This document shows positions 10,389-18,563 of a stretch of DNA of 64,000 nt, one piece after another. Each line of letters begins with the position of its first letter. Within the stretch, counting starts at the first letter, position 1. The stretch spans positions 120,326-184,325 of the forward strand of contig NZ_JAHZSV010000012.1 in assembly GCF_019457905.1 (NCBI RefSeq), read 5' to 3'. The notes beneath the pieces were generated by a model. That model was not told where the DNA came from, did not search any database, and saw nothing but the letters and a program-made list of their open reading frames with translations. The stretch is from Flagellimonas abyssi (GTDB taxonomy: Bacteria > Bacteroidota > Bacteroidia > Flavobacteriales > Flavobacteriaceae). Made by a program: the position numbers and the translations under genes.

Positions 10389-11729
10389 ATGGAACAAGGT
10401 AATTATTCAGTTGGATTGGATATTGGAACCACCAAGATCGTAGCGATCATTGGTAGGGAAAATGAGTATGGAAAAATTGAAATTTTGGGCACCGGACGAT
10501 CAAAAAGTTTGGGTGTTCACCGCGGAGTGGTCAACAATATCACACAGACCATCTCGTCTATTCAACAAGCGGTAGAGCAGGCTGAATTGAACTCGGGGCT
10601 TAAAATTGGTTCTGTGGTGGTAGGAATTGCAGGTCAGCATATACGTAGCTTGCACCACAGCGATTATATCACAAGACCGAATTCGGAGGAAGTTATAGAC
10701 AACGAAGATTTGGACAAATTGTGCAACCAAGTTTACAAATTGGTGATGCTTCCCGGTGAGGAAATCATCCATGTGTTGCCGCAAGAATATAAAGTGGACG
10801 GACAATCCGAGATAAAGGAGCCCGTGGGTATGTACGGTGGTCGATTGGAAGCCAACTTTCATGTGGTGGTCGGGCAAGTGTCCTCCATCAAAAATATAGG
10901 AAGATGTATCAAAAGTGCAGGATTGGACTTGGGCAACATCACTTTGGAGCCTTTGGCATCCGCTGATGCAGTTCTGAGTCAAGAAGAAAAAGAAGCAGGA
11001 GTCGCTTTGATAGATATAGGTGGTGGAACCACAGATCTTGCCATTTTCAAGGATGGTATCATCCGTCATACCTCCGTGATTCCGTTCGGCGGTAACGTTA
11101 TTACCGAGGATATCAAGGAAGGTTGCTCCATCATCGAGAAGCAGGCCGAACTATTGAAAATAAAATTTGGTTCCGCTTGGCCAGGAGAAAACAAGGACAA
11201 CGAGATTGTTTCCATTCCCGGTCTAAGAGGGCGTGAGCCAAAAGAAATCACGCTAAAAAACCTCTCCAAGATTATCCACGCCCGTGTGGTGGAGATTGTG
11301 GAGCAGGTGTATGTGGAAATCAAGAACTACGGCCACGAGGAACAGAAGAAAAAATTGATTGCTGGAATTGTGCTTACCGGAGGAGGTAGTCAATTGAAGC
11401 ATTTGAAGCAATTGGTGGAATACATTACCGGTATGGACACAAGAATCGGTTATCCCAATGAGCATCTTGCCGGCGACTCGGACGAGGAAGTTGCGAGCCC
11501 ACTTTACGCAACCGCTGTGGGATTGTTAATGAATTCCCTAGAGGCCAAGAAGAAAAATCGTATCGAGCACCATGAAGAAGAGATGCCCGAAGAAGAGGTT
11601 TTGGTAGGACAAGAAAACGATATGGGCCCCAAGGCTACAGCTTCGGCTACAGCCACCCATACGGATAGAAAATCCATTTTTGACAAATGGTCGGAAAAGT
11701 TGAAGGACTTTTTGGACAACGCAGAATAA
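10389..11729 (+). CDS. ftsA: Cell division actin homologue FtsA
   Basis: FtsA tethers FtsZ filaments to the membrane. The actin-fold phosphate loops are visible: GLDIGTTK at the N-terminus, IDIGGGTTD in the middle and LTGGGSQLKHL further on. The C-terminal end, WSEKLKDFLDNAE, looks like the expected amphipathic membrane-targeting helix. An acidic and Ala/Thr-rich linker separates the core from that helix. The length is 446 residues. ftsZ follows after a 27-base gap. Confidence 0.96.
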   Translation: MEQGNYSVGLDIGTTKIVAIIGRENEYGKIEILGTGRSKSLGVHRGVVNNITQTISSIQQAVEQAELNSGLKIGSVVVGIAGQHIRSLHHSDYITRPNSEEVIDNEDLDKLCNQVYKLVMLPGEEIIHVLPQEYKVDGQSEIKEPVGMYGGRLEANFHVVVGQVSSIKNIGRCIKSAGLDLGNITLEPLASADAVLSQEEKEAGVALIDIGGGTTDLAIFKDGIIRHTSVIPFGGNVITEDIKEGCSIIEKQAELLKIKFGSAWPGENKDNEIVSIPGLRGREPKEITLKNLSKIIHARVVEIVEQVYVEIKNYGHEEQKKKLIAGIVLTGGGSQLKHLKQLVEYITGMDTRIGYPNEHLAGDSDEEVASPLYATAVGLLMNSLEAKKKNRIEHHEEEMPEEEVLVGQENDMGPKATASATATHTDRKSIFDKWSEKLKDFLDNAE

Positions 11730-11756
11730 TAACCCCATAAGAGAAATACAACTGTC

Positions 11757-13763
11757 ATGAGCAAGAACACTGAATTTGACAATATCGCTTTTGATTTGCC
11801 CAAGAACAAAAGCAACGTAATTAAAGTTATCGGAGTAGGCGGAGGTGGTAGCAATGCTATCAATCACATGTTCCAAGCCGGTATCAACGGAGTGGATTTT
11901 GTAATCTGTAACACCGATGCACAAGCCTTGCAAAATAGTGCCGTGCCCAATAAAATCCAGTTAGGGGTCTCCCTTACAGAAGGACTTGGTGCAGGAGCCA
12001 ATCCCGATGTTGGTGAGCAGGCCGCTTTGGAAAGCATGGAAGATTTAAAAGCCATGTTGGACAACAACACAAAAATGGCCTTTATCACTGCCGGAATGGG
12101 CGGTGGAACGGGTACGGGTGCAGCCCCGGTTATAGCAAAAATCGCCAAGGAAATGGATGTTCTTACGGTGGGTATCGTTACCATGCCGTTCCAGTTCGAA
12201 GGTGCCATGCGTAACAAACAAGCACAGATCGGAATCGAGAAATTGCGTGCGAACGTGGATTCCTTGATCGTGATCAACAACAATAAACTTAGAGAAGTTT
12301 ACGGTAATCTTGGGTTTAAGGCCGGTTTCTCTAAAGCGGATGAAGTATTGGCCACTGCGGCAAGGGGTATCGCAGAGGTGATTACGCACCACTACACACA
12401 AAACATTGACCTTAGGGATGCCAAGACGGTACTTTCCAACAGTGGAACCGCCATTATGGGGTCTTCGGCCGCTTCAGGGTCGTCAAGGGCTACCGAAGCC
12501 ATTATGAAGGCACTGGATTCACCATTGTTGAACGACAACAAAATCAATGGGGCCAAAAATGTATTGTTGCTCATCGTATCCGGTTCGCAGGAAATCACTA
12601 TTGATGAAATCGGGGAAATCAACGATCACATCCAAATTGAGGCCGGTCATGGAGCCAACATCATTATGGGTGTCGGTGAAGATGAAAGCCTTGGTGAGGC
12701 CATTGCCGTTACGGTAATTGCAACCGGTTTTAATGTAGATCAGCAAGATAATATCGTAAATACCGAATCCAAAAAAGTATTCTATACTTTGGAGGATGAA
12801 CAGACCGCAGAGCAGGATTTGACCCCTGAATCTACGTCGGTTCAAGAAGTAAAGGTTGAAAAAGCACCAGAACCAGAGCCCACCCCTGAACCAGAACCCA
12901 AGGTGGTAAAGCATACATTGGAGATTGATGAAGAACCGGAAGTAAAGCAAACCGTCGCTCCAAAAGTTGAAGTGAAGGACCCGAACCTTATTCCGACAAC
13001 CAACTACATCAGAAACTTTAATGTGTTCTATGAGGAGGTTATTGCCGATAAAGTGGATGATGATTTTGTAATCATCGAGGCCAAAAATGTCATCAACAAC
13101 TTTGATGTTATCGATGCAGAGGTAGTATCATCCAAAAGCAACGAAGACCAATTCACCTTGAGTTTTGATATGCCTTTGAACAATGATGAAGCTGAAGAAG
13201 AAGAGGAAAAGGAACATACCGTGACTTTCAACTTGGATGATGATGGTTTAGGTGATGTGGAGGTGAACGATTATGTAGAGGTAAAACCTGTTCTGGAATA
13301 CAAAAAAGAAGGTGAAACCCGATATGATCTCCAAGAATATATGGAATTGGAGGAAAAGTTGACAGGAGCCAAGTCCAAAGCAGAGACCCACGAACCAAAG
13401 ATGGTCGAAAATGAGCTTGTTTTTGAGAAGAAGACGGTACAGGTAGAAGAAAGGAAGGAAGCCAAAGCTCAAAACGAGGAAACTATGGCCAGCTTAGACC
13501 CTATGAACAGTTCTATAAGTGATATTTTAAAAGATCGTGCGGATGAGCGCAGGAGAAAACTAAAAAACTTCAATTACAAGTTCCAAAACAATAGGAACAG
13601 TATTGATGAGATTGAAAAACAACCTGCATACAAAAGACAGGGGGTTGACTTAAACGACGTTCCGCGCGAACAAAAAGTTTCCAGAACCTCTTTGGGAGAG
13701 GACAGCAACGATGATTTACAGTTGCGTTCCAACAACTCCTTTTTACACGATAATGTTGATTAG
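11757..13763 (+). CDS. ftsZ: Cell division tubulin homologue FtsZ, long-tailed
   Basis: This GTPase forms the Z-ring. The GTP-binding signature GGGTGTGAAPV lies near residue 118 and the N-terminal GVGGGGSNAI loop is present. The globular core ends around residue 325. The remaining 340 or so residues are an acidic linker with Pro-Glu repeats (PEPEPTPEPEP) and then a basic stretch, closing with LRSNNSFLHDNVD. The long tail and this terminus replace the short DxPxFLR-like peptide of model species; both are familiar to me from Flavobacteriaceae. It ends the dcw operon, with a terminator about 40 bases downstream. Confidence 0.97.
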   Translation: MSKNTEFDNIAFDLPKNKSNVIKVIGVGGGGSNAINHMFQAGINGVDFVICNTDAQALQNSAVPNKIQLGVSLTEGLGAGANPDVGEQAALESMEDLKAMLDNNTKMAFITAGMGGGTGTGAAPVIAKIAKEMDVLTVGIVTMPFQFEGAMRNKQAQIGIEKLRANVDSLIVINNNKLREVYGNLGFKAGFSKADEVLATAARGIAEVITHHYTQNIDLRDAKTVLSNSGTAIMGSSAASGSSRATEAIMKALDSPLLNDNKINGAKNVLLLIVSGSQEITIDEIGEINDHIQIEAGHGANIIMGVGEDESLGEAIAVTVIATGFNVDQQDNIVNTESKKVFYTLEDEQTAEQDLTPESTSVQEVKVEKAPEPEPTPEPEPKVVKHTLEIDEEPEVKQTVAPKVEVKDPNLIPTTNYIRNFNVFYEEVIADKVDDDFVIIEAKNVINNFDVIDAEVVSSKSNEDQFTLSFDMPLNNDEAEEEEEKEHTVTFNLDDDGLGDVEVNDYVEVKPVLEYKKEGETRYDLQEYMELEEKLTGAKSKAETHEPKMVENELVFEKKTVQVEERKEAKAQNEETMASLDPMNSSISDILKDRADERRRKLKNFNYKFQNNRNSIDEIEKQPAYKRQGVDLNDVPREQKVSRTSLGEDSNDDLQLRSNNSFLHDNVD

Positions 13764-13800
13764 TAGTGTTTAAATTAACATCCATTTTAATGGAAAGCAT

Positions 13801-13836
13801 AAACCCGGAAGTACAGAAACTTTCGGGTTTATTTTT
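13801..13836 (+). terminator. Intrinsic terminator after ftsZ
   Basis: An AAACCCGGAA / TTTCGGGTTT hairpin (13801-13810 with 13821-13830, one G-T pair) is followed by a run of T. It is placed to stop the long dcw transcript before the YqeY-like gene. Confidence 0.8.
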
Positions 13837-13863
13837 TATCTTCGCGAACTAAAATCAGAACAG

Positions 13864-14316
13864 ATGAATTTGCAAGACAAGGTGATGACAGAAATGAAGG
13901 CCGCAATGAAGGCAAAGGATACCGTTGCCTTGGAATCTTTGCGAGCAGTTAAATCAGCTATCTTGTTGGCTAAGACCGATAAAGGTGCAGGGGCCGAATT
14001 ATCTGAAGACGATGAAATTAAATTGGTTCAAAAGTTGGTGAAACAGCGCAAGGATAGTGCAGCGATATACCAAGAGCAGGGTCGAGAAGATCTAGCCGAA
14101 CCAGAATTGGCTCAAGTTGCCGTTATAAAAAAGTTTTTGCCCGAACAACTTACCGAAGAGGAAATAGAAAAAGTAGTGGTGCAGACCATTGATGCTGTTG
14201 GTGCTTCCGGTATGCAAGATATGGGCAAGGTAATGGGAATTGTTTCCAAAGAATTGGCCGGACAGGCGGATGGGAAGACCATTTCTGCCATTGTCAAGGC
14301 AAAATTGAGTTCATAA
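13864..14316 (+). CDS. GatB/YqeY-domain protein
   Basis: A 150-residue protein of the YqeY family, related to the tail domain of the amidotransferase subunit GatB. Recognisable stretches are the helical N-terminus with LESLRAVKSAI, the KQRKDSAAIYQEQGR segment and the C-terminal GMQDMGKVMGIV...ADGKTISAIVK. The domain is thought to bind tRNA, but the stand-alone protein has no firmly assigned role. It is monocistronic between the ftsZ terminator and tRNA-Arg. Confidence 0.93.
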   Translation: MNLQDKVMTEMKAAMKAKDTVALESLRAVKSAILLAKTDKGAGAELSEDDEIKLVQKLVKQRKDSAAIYQEQGREDLAEPELAQVAVIKKFLPEQLTEEEIEKVVVQTIDAVGASGMQDMGKVMGIVSKELAGQADGKTISAIVKAKLSS

Positions 14317-14328
14317 TTAGTTAAGAAT

Positions 14329-14402
14329 GGCCCAGTAGTTCAACTGGATAGAATATCAGATTTCGGCTCTGAGGGTTGGGGGTTCGAATCCTCCCTGGGT
14401 CA
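14329..14402 (+). tRNA. tRNA-Arg (anticodon UCG)
   Basis: A full cloverleaf can be drawn. The 7-bp acceptor stem is GGCCCAG with CTGGGTC (one G-U pair), the anticodon stem is TCAGA/TCTGA with loop TTTCGGC, and the T-arm contains GGTTCGAATCC. Loop positions 34-36 read TCG, hence Arg. No CCA is encoded. The 3' half is overlapped on the other strand by the recombinase frame, which marks this tRNA as the integration site of the adjacent element. Confidence 0.93.
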
Positions 14403-15972
14403 CTAAAGGGGATTTTCTGCAAATCGAGTGGAAATCCCCTTTTTCTTTACCCTTCAAATCCCCTGTAAACAAAGAGATTGCGCCAAAAATCTCATTGACC
14501 CGAAAAGTTCGAACTTGCTTATTTTTGAAGTCATAACCAATCCCGTCTGGGAACACCATATATTGTATGGCCCTTTTGGTTTCCAAATCGCCTAACTTCC
14601 ACAATTCAGGAAGGTTACAGGCATAATCAAGTGCCAATTTTACGGACTTTTTGAGGTTCGAACTATTTATTCCCCCATTTTCCAATTTCATCTCCAGTTC
14701 CCTTTGCTCGGCTTTCAGTTCCGGCATGAAAAGGTCGTACTGGGACTTTGTAATCTCGTTCAGCAAGACATATCTTCTCTCCAATGTGTCCATCCTTTCT
14801 TTAAGTTGGCCGAGTTCTTTGGTCAACCGCTTTTGATCCTCAAGTGCCTCTTGGTTTTTATCGATCAAGGTATCGTGTATGATATCGGTCAAAGGTCCGA
14901 TATACTTTTTGTCGGCCAGTGTAAACCTGCCCAATACGTTCAGGAACTCTTTATGGAGCTTATTGGCACTTCTGTTCTCCTTGCTGCCCTTACGCCTGTT
15001 CTTGTAATAGTACAGGCCCTTTTTCTTGACTATATATCCGGTGTAGGGCGTTCCGCAGACCGAAGATCTGACAAACATCTTCAATGGTAGGTTTTCGTCA
15101 TCGAACGAATATTTCTTCGGTGGCTCACCTGCATGGAGGAGATTGTGGATCTTGAGAAACATTTCTTTCGATATGAGGGCCTCGTGTTTCCCTTGGATCA
15201 CTTCACCGGGAATAAGACTGTTCACGATAAGTCCACAATAGAACGGGTTTCTAAAAAGGTCCGTCAATCTTTTTGCATGTATATTCAGGCCCTTTTCTTT
15301 CAGCCGCTTAGCAATCTCGACATGGGACATATTAGAATTTGCTTTCCATAAAAAAGCCTGTTTGAGCAATCTTCCTTCCCCTGAAATCACAAAATTCGGG
15401 ATCTTCCCTTTACCGGGATTCGTATTGGTGTATCCAAATGGGTAGGCTCCTGTCCAATGTCCCCTTCGCAGCTTCTCCCGCATTCCCGTAATGGATTTGT
15501 CCCTACGGATCTGGTTGTCGAAGTGGGAGAACATATGGTACAGGTTTTCCTGGAACGTACCCGCACTTGTGGTCACATCGATTTCCTGGGTGGCCGAAAT
15601 AACGGCCACCCCCTGCTTTTTTAACTGTTCGCTGATATAGGCACCGTTCGCACCCGTCCGTGAAAACCTGTCATAGGAATAGACGATGATATAGCCGATG
15701 TTCTTTCTCCTTTTGACATAGCTGAGCATCCTTTGGAACTCCCTGCGCTCATCGCTCTTTGCGGATTCATAGGTTCCCCCGAAATATTCCAATACCTCCA
15801 ATTCTTTTCTGATTGCATATTCCTGGCAATATTTAAGTTGGGTGCTGAGACTGGCATTGTTGTCAAATTGCTCCTTACTGGAAACACGGGTGTAGATGAC
15901 CGCCGTGTTGTTCTTTCCTATGATCCTTCCCTTTTCCCTTTTCGCAAATTGACCGAATACCTCTAAGTTCAT
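14356..15972 (-). CDS. Large serine recombinase (site-specific integrase)
   Basis: The N-terminal resolvase domain shows YTRVSSKEQ with the likely nucleophile Ser31, then the YSYDRFSRTG motif. A recombinase domain follows (RRGHWTGAYPFGYTN and on), then a region where the usual zinc ribbon should be, although only one Cys of it (CGTPYTG) can be recognised. A coiled-coil stretch lies at about residues 365-430. The last 17 or so residues (VTQGGFEPPTLRAEI) are the antisense translation of tRNA-Arg, so its present stop codon comes from the host tRNA and the C-terminus would differ in the excised element. A short hairpin at 14404-14440 lies inside the 3' coding end. It presumably integrates and excises the island. 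Confidence 0.9.
   Translation of the reverse strand: MNLEVFGQFAKREKGRIIGKNNTAVIYTRVSSKEQFDNNASLSTQLKYCQEYAIRKELEVLEYFGGTYESAKSDERREFQRMLSYVKRRKNIGYIIVYSYDRFSRTGANGAYISEQLKKQGVAVISATQEIDVTTSAGTFQENLYHMFSHFDNQIRRDKSITGMREKLRRGHWTGAYPFGYTNTNPGKGKIPNFVISGEGRLLKQAFLWKANSNMSHVEIAKRLKEKGLNIHAKRLTDLFRNPFYCGLIVNSLIPGEVIQGKHEALISKEMFLKIHNLLHAGEPPKKYSFDDENLPLKMFVRSSVCGTPYTGYIVKKKGLYYYKNRRKGSKENRSANKLHKEFLNVLGRFTLADKKYIGPLTDIIHDTLIDKNQEALEDQKRLTKELGQLKERMDTLERRYVLLNEITKSQYDLFMPELKAEQRELEMKLENGGINSSNLKKSVKLALDYACNLPELWKLGDLETKRAIQYMVFPDGIGYDFKNKQVRTFRVNEIFGAISLFTGDLKGKEKGDFHSICRKSPLVTQGGFEPPTLRAEI
14404..14443 (-). terminator. Hairpin at the recombinase/tRNA junction
   Basis: AAAGGGGATTTT and AAATCCCCTTTT arms flank a 15-base loop next to T-runs. 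It could stop transcription in either direction, after tRNA-Arg on the plus strand or near the end of the recombinase gene on the minus strand. It is the first element-specific sequence after the tRNA. Confidence 0.55.
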
Positions 15973-16084
15973 ATGTTCTCTTTTTGGACTATGTTATCAG
16001 TTTTTTAGGTTGTTCAAAGATTTCCTCGGTATTGCCCCTTGTCATGGACAATCCATCAAGCCAAATCTGTTCATTTTCCACACT

Positions 16085-16918
16085 TCAGTATGAAATGCCC
16101 TTGTTACTCTTTCTTCCGTTTTTGATACCCAGGTTGAAATTCTTCGAAAGGTTTTTTTTTTGAGCTATTTCCTTTTGCATCCTTTTGATGGAGGTATCAT
16201 AAAAGAAGTTGATTATCGGCAACATATTGTTGTGCTTCTCCGAAGCTTTGAGGGCATCGATATAGTTTTGCCTTTCCTCCTTCAAAATGATCACATGGGG
16301 ATGTTTGAATTTCTCCAGAATAAAATTGGATATCAACCGGCCCACCCTTCCATTGCCATCGGGAAAGGGATGGCTGTAAATGAACATTTTATGGAATATG
16401 GCGCTCAACTCCAAAGGGGGCACTTTTTTGTCTCTGATCGCATCGTCAAAACTGGCCAAAAGCTTTGGCATGTTCGCTACGGCCCTTTTTGTATCACGAA
16501 ATACGGTATCGCCGGCGGCCATTTGGGTCTTGGCATATTCCCCGGGCCTATGCCCTTTATATGGCAAAGTATTTTTGGTGGCTATTCTATGGATAGTTTT
16601 GACAAAGGATTCGTTCAATTCGGAACCATGGTTTTCCAGCATATGACCGTACGCATCGAAATGATCCATTATTTCGAAGGCCTCCAGTAAAGTCTTGTTG
16701 ACAAGGTTAACGGCATATCCCTTTTCCTTAAGCTCCCTGGTATCGTCGACACTGAAGCTATTGCCCTCAATGCCACAACTATGGGCCGAGAACAGGATTT
16801 CATTGTATCTTTTGAAATCATCTGCATCAAAGGCCGATACGATGGTTTCATCGTATTCCTCCCTCAATGAATCGTATTCTTTTCTGATCGTTACAAACGG
16901 ATCCTTTCCTTCCATCAC
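16085..16918 (-). CDS. Fic-domain protein (predicted AMPylating or related transferase)
   Basis: The Fic core motif HPFPDGNGRVGR occupies residues 183-194, with all catalytic and phosphate-binding positions intact. Near the N-terminus SCGIEG (residues 47-52) fits the inhibitory [S/T]xxxE[G/N] helix, with Glu51 expected to block ATP binding (class II Fic). The protein is 277 residues with a basic C-terminus. It lies downstream of another Fic gene in the mob region. Fic enzymes modify target proteins, usually with AMP; the target here is unknown. It may act as a toxin, an element-maintenance factor or a defence gene. Confidence 0.88.
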   Translation of the reverse strand: MMEGKDPFVTIRKEYDSLREEYDETIVSAFDADDFKRYNEILFSAHSCGIEGNSFSVDDTRELKEKGYAVNLVNKTLLEAFEIMDHFDAYGHMLENHGSELNESFVKTIHRIATKNTLPYKGHRPGEYAKTQMAAGDTVFRDTKRAVANMPKLLASFDDAIRDKKVPPLELSAIFHKMFIYSHPFPDGNGRVGRLISNFILEKFKHPHVIILKEERQNYIDALKASEKHNNMLPIINFFYDTSIKRMQKEIAQKKNLSKNFNLGIKNGRKSNKGISY

Positions 16919-17050
16919 TTATTCAAACTTTATGATATTAAGGCAATCGTCAATGAAATGACAAGAATTGCCCTTGGGTCGTGGACTGCTCTTGAACTGT
17001 CCTTCAAATATCCAATAATTGTTTCCAGTACCCGTCCGATCATTGGTCAT
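16919..17050 (-). CDS. Possible 43-residue ORF between two Fic genes
   Basis: This small frame fills the gap between the two Fic genes exactly: its ATG is 6 bases after the upstream Fic stop and its stop is immediately before the ATG of the downstream one. The product begins MTNDRTGTGNNYWIFEGQF. A FEG triplet recalls Fic inhibitory helices, but position -4 is Tyr rather than Ser/Thr, so the antitoxin motif is not met. No family is recognised. Spacing is the main support. Confidence 0.33.
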   Translation of the reverse strand: MTNDRTGTGNNYWIFEGQFKSSPRPKGNSCHFIDDCLNIIKFE

Positions 17051-17056
17051 TTATAT

Positions 17057-17869
17057 TCAAAAGATAAATGATATTCCACGGTCTTTTGATTTGGAACGTT
17101 TTTGCTCCTTGCTCAAAATCCCTATTTCCCGTTCAAAATATTTTTTTGCTTGATTTAACATAAAATTCCTGAATATTGAAATGTCCTCGCTTCTCCTTGT
17201 GTTTTCCAGGGCATCAAAATACTGTCTCCTGTCTTCCGGAAAAACTACCGTCATAGGGTGGTCATGAAAAAGTTGCACATAGTTCATCAATAATCTGGAG
17301 AGCCTTCCATTGCCATCGGCAAAGGGATGTATCGAGACCATCTGGAAATGGATGTCAAATGCAAGTAGGTTGCTGCCGACAAAGTCCTTTTTCCCATTGA
17401 TGGTCAATGACAGTTCCCGCATTAGGCGATCGACCTCTCCGGGAACTTTGTGATCCATAAAGATCCTATCCTCATTTCTGACAGTCGCCTTTCTGAAATC
17501 CCCTTTGGACGAATCAAAATCCCCGGCCATGGTCGATATCTTGGAGCCGGTTCCTTTCATTATAATTGCCGATAGCTCCCGGATATCCTTGCTTTCAAGG
17601 ATTTTTTTGGATTTGGCCCACTCGATGATCAGCTTGAGGGCCTTGAGATGGTCCGTGGCCATTAGGGAGTGTTCCAATGGACGGTTGTTGGGCGTCAGGC
17701 CTTTGTCCAGCAAAATGAACGTTTCCTCCAATGAGAGGGTCGACCCTTCGATCACGGTGCTGTGATGGGTAATGGCATATTGGTTGAACTTGTCGTAGTC
17801 CAGAACGCCCTTGGACAGTTCCAGGTACCTCTCCTTTATATCGATCAGCTCTTTAAGGTCATTTCTCAT
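17057..17869 (-). CDS. Fic-domain protein, second copy
   Basis: The Fic motif HPFADGNGRLSR lies at residues 181-192, and an N-terminal STVIEG (37-42) matches the inhibitory helix with Glu41. The length is 270 residues. The two neighbouring Fic proteins share architecture but are clearly divergent in sequence, so they are not a recent duplication. The conserved IHPF context and the YFDAL segment fit the Fic/DOC fold. Its biochemical activity and target cannot be read from the sequence. Confidence 0.88.
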   Translation of the reverse strand: MRNDLKELIDIKERYLELSKGVLDYDKFNQYAITHHSTVIEGSTLSLEETFILLDKGLTPNNRPLEHSLMATDHLKALKLIIEWAKSKKILESKDIRELSAIIMKGTGSKISTMAGDFDSSKGDFRKATVRNEDRIFMDHKVPGEVDRLMRELSLTINGKKDFVGSNLLAFDIHFQMVSIHPFADGNGRLSRLLMNYVQLFHDHPMTVVFPEDRRQYFDALENTRRSEDISIFRNFMLNQAKKYFEREIGILSKEQKRSKSKDRGISFIF

Positions 17870-17929
17870 GGCTCCATCTTTTTTATGGCAATCTAATTTA
17901 AAACTTTATCCCTGTTCTTTGCAAAAAAG

Positions 17930-18133
17930 TCAAAAGCCTTTTTGATCGGTACGTTCATGCTCTGTTCTTTGGACATGGCCGCAGACTATATCGGCCAGTT
18001 GTTTGAGTTGCTCCACAATCTTTTCCGCTTCTTCCTCCGAACAATCCTCAAAACCATTAAATGTCTTGAGCCATGTACTGTTGAATGTTCTGTTTTTCCG
18101 CTTTAGCTCGATTATCGGGTTTGACATTTCCAT
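17930..18133 (-). CDS. Small hypothetical protein of the mob region
   Basis: A 67-residue charged protein with a predicted helix (SEEEAEKIVEQLKQLADIV) and no recognised domain. It lies upstream of the Fic gene, on the same strand and with a 60-base gap, between it and the relaxase module. It might be an accessory or antitoxin-like gene; this is position-based inference only. Confidence 0.5.
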   Translation of the reverse strand: MEMSNPIIELKRKNRTFNSTWLKTFNGFEDCSEEEAEKIVEQLKQLADIVCGHVQRTEHERTDQKGF

Positions 18134-18261
18134 TAAATAGCAATAGCTCCTGAATCTTGAAGGTCACTACCGTATTTGTAAAGCAGGCTTTAATTTACCT
18201 TTTTTAACTATTTAAATCCAGTATCGGATGACAATTTTATCCCTTGAATATCAATGGTTGG

Positions 18262-18552
18262 TTAACTTCTTTTAGTTTTTACTGGAGAGAGGACTTTTTT
18301 CCTGAATATCCTGTTCACACAGACAATCTTACCATTGCTTTGTTTGATCTCCAGGTTTTGAAAATCATGTTGTTTCAACATATCAATGATACGCTCCCCT
18401 GTGTCCAATCGTTCCAGACCTTCAATGGCATCGACCTCCCCATTTTTGATGATCAGTTTGATGGATAGGAACCTTTTGCTGCGTACCATTTCCAATACCT
18501 GGATCTCGGAAGGGGACAATCCTGAAAGTTTTTGCTTGTTGTTGTTTTCCAT
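18262..18552 (-). CDS. Hypothetical protein following the relaxase
   Basis: A 96-residue basic protein starting 11 bases after the relaxase stop on the same strand. A central stretch (LSPSEIQVLEMVRSKRFLSIKLI) looks helix-turn-helix-like, followed by an alternating beta-like part, but I do not recognise a family. It is likely co-transcribed with mobC and the relaxase and may be a regulator or accessory mobilisation protein. Confidence 0.6.
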   Translation of the reverse strand: MENNNKQKLSGLSPSEIQVLEMVRSKRFLSIKLIIKNGEVDAIEGLERLDTGERIIDMLKQHDFQNLEIKQSNGKIVCVNRIFRKKVLSPVKTKRS

Positions 18553-18563
18553 AAGTTCAAGTT

